DNA of 26,708 bases from JTS-RE37 sp041743425. Lineage in GTDB: Bacteria; Bacteroidota; Bacteroidia; Flavobacteriales; Flavobacteriaceae. Location: NCBI GenBank assembly GCA_041743425.1, contig JBGTMS010000160.1, forward strand, positions 1-26,708, read 5' to 3'. Within the stretch, counting starts at the first letter, position 1; each line of letters begins with the position of its first letter. Both the position numbers and the translations under genes were made by a program. Below are positions 24,966 through 26,708 of the stretch, piece after piece. The notes beneath the pieces are model-generated. The model worked only from the letters and a program-made list of their open reading frames with translations. It was not told the DNA's origin and did no database searches.

Positions 24966-25859
24966 ATGAAACGAAGGACTTTTATTGAAACCACAGGATT
25001 GGCTGCCACAACCATCCTGCTGCCTGCCCCCTTATATTCCGCACCATCCAAAAGCACCTTTAAAATGGGACTGCAGCTCTTTACCATCAGGCAGGATATG
25101 GCTAAGGATCCAATCGCAACCCTGAAAGCGGCCAAGTCCATGGGTTATGAGGATTTTGAAACCTTCGGATTTGACGGCACTAAAGGGACCTACTACGGGT
25201 TTCCTTCCGCGGAATTCAAAAAAATCCTGGACGATATGCAGCTTTCCGCCTCAAGCGGACATTATGAGTTCTCGCCTTATCTTACCCAATCGGAAGATGA
25301 ACTGAAGCGCTTTGTGGACCAATGCATTGAAGGGGCTCAAACGGTAAAAATGAATTATATCACCTGGCCATGGCTGGCACCGGAACTTCGGACCCCAGAT
25401 AATTTTAAACTCCTGGCCCGAAAATTGAACACCATCGGAGAACAGGTAACGGCTGCCGGACTCGGATTTGCCTATCACAATCACGATTTTGAATTCGAGG
25501 ATCATAAAGGCGAAACGGGCTTTGACATTATCGTAAATGAGACAGATCCCACTCTTGTCAAACTTCAAATGGACCTGTACTGGGTGATGCATTCATCAAC
25601 GCGCAGCCCAAAGGAATTGATCAGTGAACAGCCGGGTCGCTATGTGATGTGGCATATCAAGGATATGGATAAAATCACCAGAGATTATACTGAGCTCGGC
25701 AATGGCTCCATCGACTACGCAGACATCCTCCCGGATCCGAAGGTCTCAGGACTCGAATTCTATTATCTGGAACAAGGCGGTAATTACGCGCACAACCCCA
25801 TGCGCAGTATCTCTGACAGTGCGGTGTATTTTAAAAAAAACCTGCAGAAATTCCTGTAA
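24966..25859 (+). CDS. Exported sugar phosphate isomerase/epimerase-like TIM-barrel protein
   Basis: The product has 297 residues. The start 'MKRRTFIETTGLAATTILLP' is a Tat-type signal (twin arginine followed by T-F-I and a hydrophobic run), with probable cleavage near 'LYSAPS'. The mature part is a xylose isomerase-like TIM barrel: 'MGLQLFTIRQDM', 'AKSMGYEDFETFGF', 'FAYHNHDFEFED', 'LQMDLYWVMHS', 'YVMWHIKDMD', 'YYLEQGG', which contain the His, Asp and Glu residues that hold the metal in this family. Such exported copies are common in Bacteroidota and act on sugars or cyclitols; the substrate is unknown. It stands alone and is not part of the conflict island. Confidence 0.85.
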   Translation: MKRRTFIETTGLAATTILLPAPLYSAPSKSTFKMGLQLFTIRQDMAKDPIATLKAAKSMGYEDFETFGFDGTKGTYYGFPSAEFKKILDDMQLSASSGHYEFSPYLTQSEDELKRFVDQCIEGAQTVKMNYITWPWLAPELRTPDNFKLLARKLNTIGEQVTAAGLGFAYHNHDFEFEDHKGETGFDIIVNETDPTLVKLQMDLYWVMHSSTRSPKELISEQPGRYVMWHIKDMDKITRDYTELGNGSIDYADILPDPKVSGLEFYYLEQGGNYAHNPMRSISDSAVYFKKNLQKFL

Positions 25860-26092
25860 TTTCTGATTAGAGCCCATTTTTAGCTATTGGCATTCGGTGG
25901 AATTAATGAGGAATTATCGTATTTAATGGCCAAAAATCAGAGGAATTCTGTATTTGTTCACTACCTCTGAAAGCCTGGTCCAAACCGCCAACCACATCCT
26001 TCAAATGTTCATGCTATTCCAATTCTCCACAATACGTAATGAAGGTCCCGCCCCTTAGGTTATGCGAAATACCATATCCCGAAAATTGAGTG

Positions 26093-26100
26093 TACCTTTG
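26093..26100 (+). promoter_or_regulatory. Bacteroidota -7 box (TACCTTTG)
   Basis: TACCTTTG matches the TAnnTTTG -7 consensus of Bacteroidota exactly and ends 15 bases before the ATG of the metalloprotease gene, implying a very short leader. No TTG is seen at the usual -33 spacing. Confidence 0.45.
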
Positions 26101-26115
26101 CACCCTTAATCCGAT

Positions 26116-26682
26116 ATGACCTCTTTTTCCTTAACTTCATACCATTCAGCCCCGGTTTCCATCCGCAGACAGGTGGCTATGGCACTTTCTTACTACCCAG
26201 AATTAAGGACAACCACAATTGCCTTTAAATTCAAAAAGAATATCCGGAAATCTACCATGCTTGCCCAGCCAACCTTGCAGAGCTTATTCCGCCAGAGAAA
26301 AAAGCGGGAATATGTGATCCTTATAAGTGAACGGTTTAAGATTTCCGGCAGGCAGTTTTTGACCAAAGATGTATCCGAAGGGATTCTGATCGGATGGCTT
26401 GGGCATGAACTCGGTCATCTCATGGATTATAAAGACAGAGGCATCCTGAACCTTATCTGGTTCGGCATACAGTACTTCTTTTCCGGATCATATATCAAGG
26501 AGGCCGAACGTGCCGCTGATACCTATGCCGTTGCCAGCGGCATGGGTAACTATATCCTGGATACTAAAAATTTTATCCTGGACCATGCCGAAATTCCGCA
26601 GGAATACAAGGACCGGATCAAACGATTCTATCTTTCTCCTGAAGAGATCATGGCCATGGTAGCCAAAGCTGATGCAGAATGA
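26116..26682 (+). CDS. HELGH zinc metalloprotease-like protein
   Basis: The product has 188 residues. 'ILIGWLGHELGHLMDY' carries the zinc-binding HExxH motif (His97, Glu98, His101), and 'IKEAERAADTYAVASG' (128-142) gives the downstream acidic ligand, as in M48-like and other gluzincin families. A hydrophobic stretch near 111-123 sits between the two but is short for a membrane span. There is no signal peptide. The protein is shorter than typical M48 proteases, so it may be a minimal form. It follows an exact -7 box and is not linked to the conflict island. The function is unknown. Confidence 0.75.
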   Translation: MTSFSLTSYHSAPVSIRRQVAMALSYYPELRTTTIAFKFKKNIRKSTMLAQPTLQSLFRQRKKREYVILISERFKISGRQFLTKDVSEGILIGWLGHELGHLMDYKDRGILNLIWFGIQYFFSGSYIKEAERAADTYAVASGMGNYILDTKNFILDHAEIPQEYKDRIKRFYLSPEEIMAMVAKADAE

Positions 26683-26708
26683 ACTAAAGATTTTCCCGGA
26701 CAAATAGT

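Overview
The window most likely comes from a chromosome of a Bacteroidota bacterium, probably flavobacterial or a close relative. The evidence is indirect. Shine-Dalgarno sites are weak, an exact TAnnTTTG-type -7 box lies just before the last gene, and the sugar isomerase-like, S41 and alpha/beta-hydrolase sequences have the look of Bacteroidota proteins. I see no rRNA, tRNA, transposase, integrase or CRISPR array.

Layout. (1) 1-2.7 kb, minus strand: a small lipoprotein, a CsgG/FlgO-like exported protein, and a TIR protein with one membrane span and a PEGA-like outer domain. (2) 2.9-3.1 kb: the wreck of an alpha/beta-hydrolase gene. (3) 3.4-8.5 kb, minus: a tightly coupled pair, a protein with two uracil-DNA-glycosylase-like domains followed by an amidohydrolase-S41 protease fusion. 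(4) 8.7-10.7 kb, minus: a second TIR-membrane-ectodomain protein (Ig-like outer domain), two candidate microproteins and a weak small membrane ORF, followed by a gene-poor stretch. (5) 11.0-12.3 kb, plus: a third TIR-membrane-ectodomain protein. (6) 12.6-24.7 kb, minus: a run of nine genes that reads as a conflict or immune-signalling island. In transcription order these are a DUF6642/caspase-like protein, a patatin phospholipase, a SLOG-like sensor, a TIR protein with a TRAFs-binding/TPR tail, an unrecognised 244-residue protein, a CHAT protease, a triple TIR-like protein, an nSTAND NTPase with a membrane span, and a YkuD-like peptidoglycan-active protein. (7) 25.0-26.7 kb, plus: ordinary genes, namely a secreted sugar isomerase-like protein and an HELGH metalloprotease.

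How the genes may work together (inference). TIR domains with the catalytic glutamate in place can cleave NAD+ and make nucleotide signals. SLOG domains are known receptors for such signals. Patatin lipases, CHAT and caspase-like proteases and STAND NTPases are recurrent effectors and switches in bacterial conflict systems. Here they are collected in one stretch, with two very tight junctions (TIR/nSTAND overlap by 4 bp; patatin to SLOG 19 bp). The least explained piece is the 244-residue protein 37 bp upstream of the CHAT gene. It is cysteine-free, apparently beta-rich and has an acidic tail, so it is a plausible CHAT substrate or effector. Three separate TIR proteins share one plan (cytoplasmic TIR, single span, different outer domain) and look like a small family of envelope-sensing receptors.
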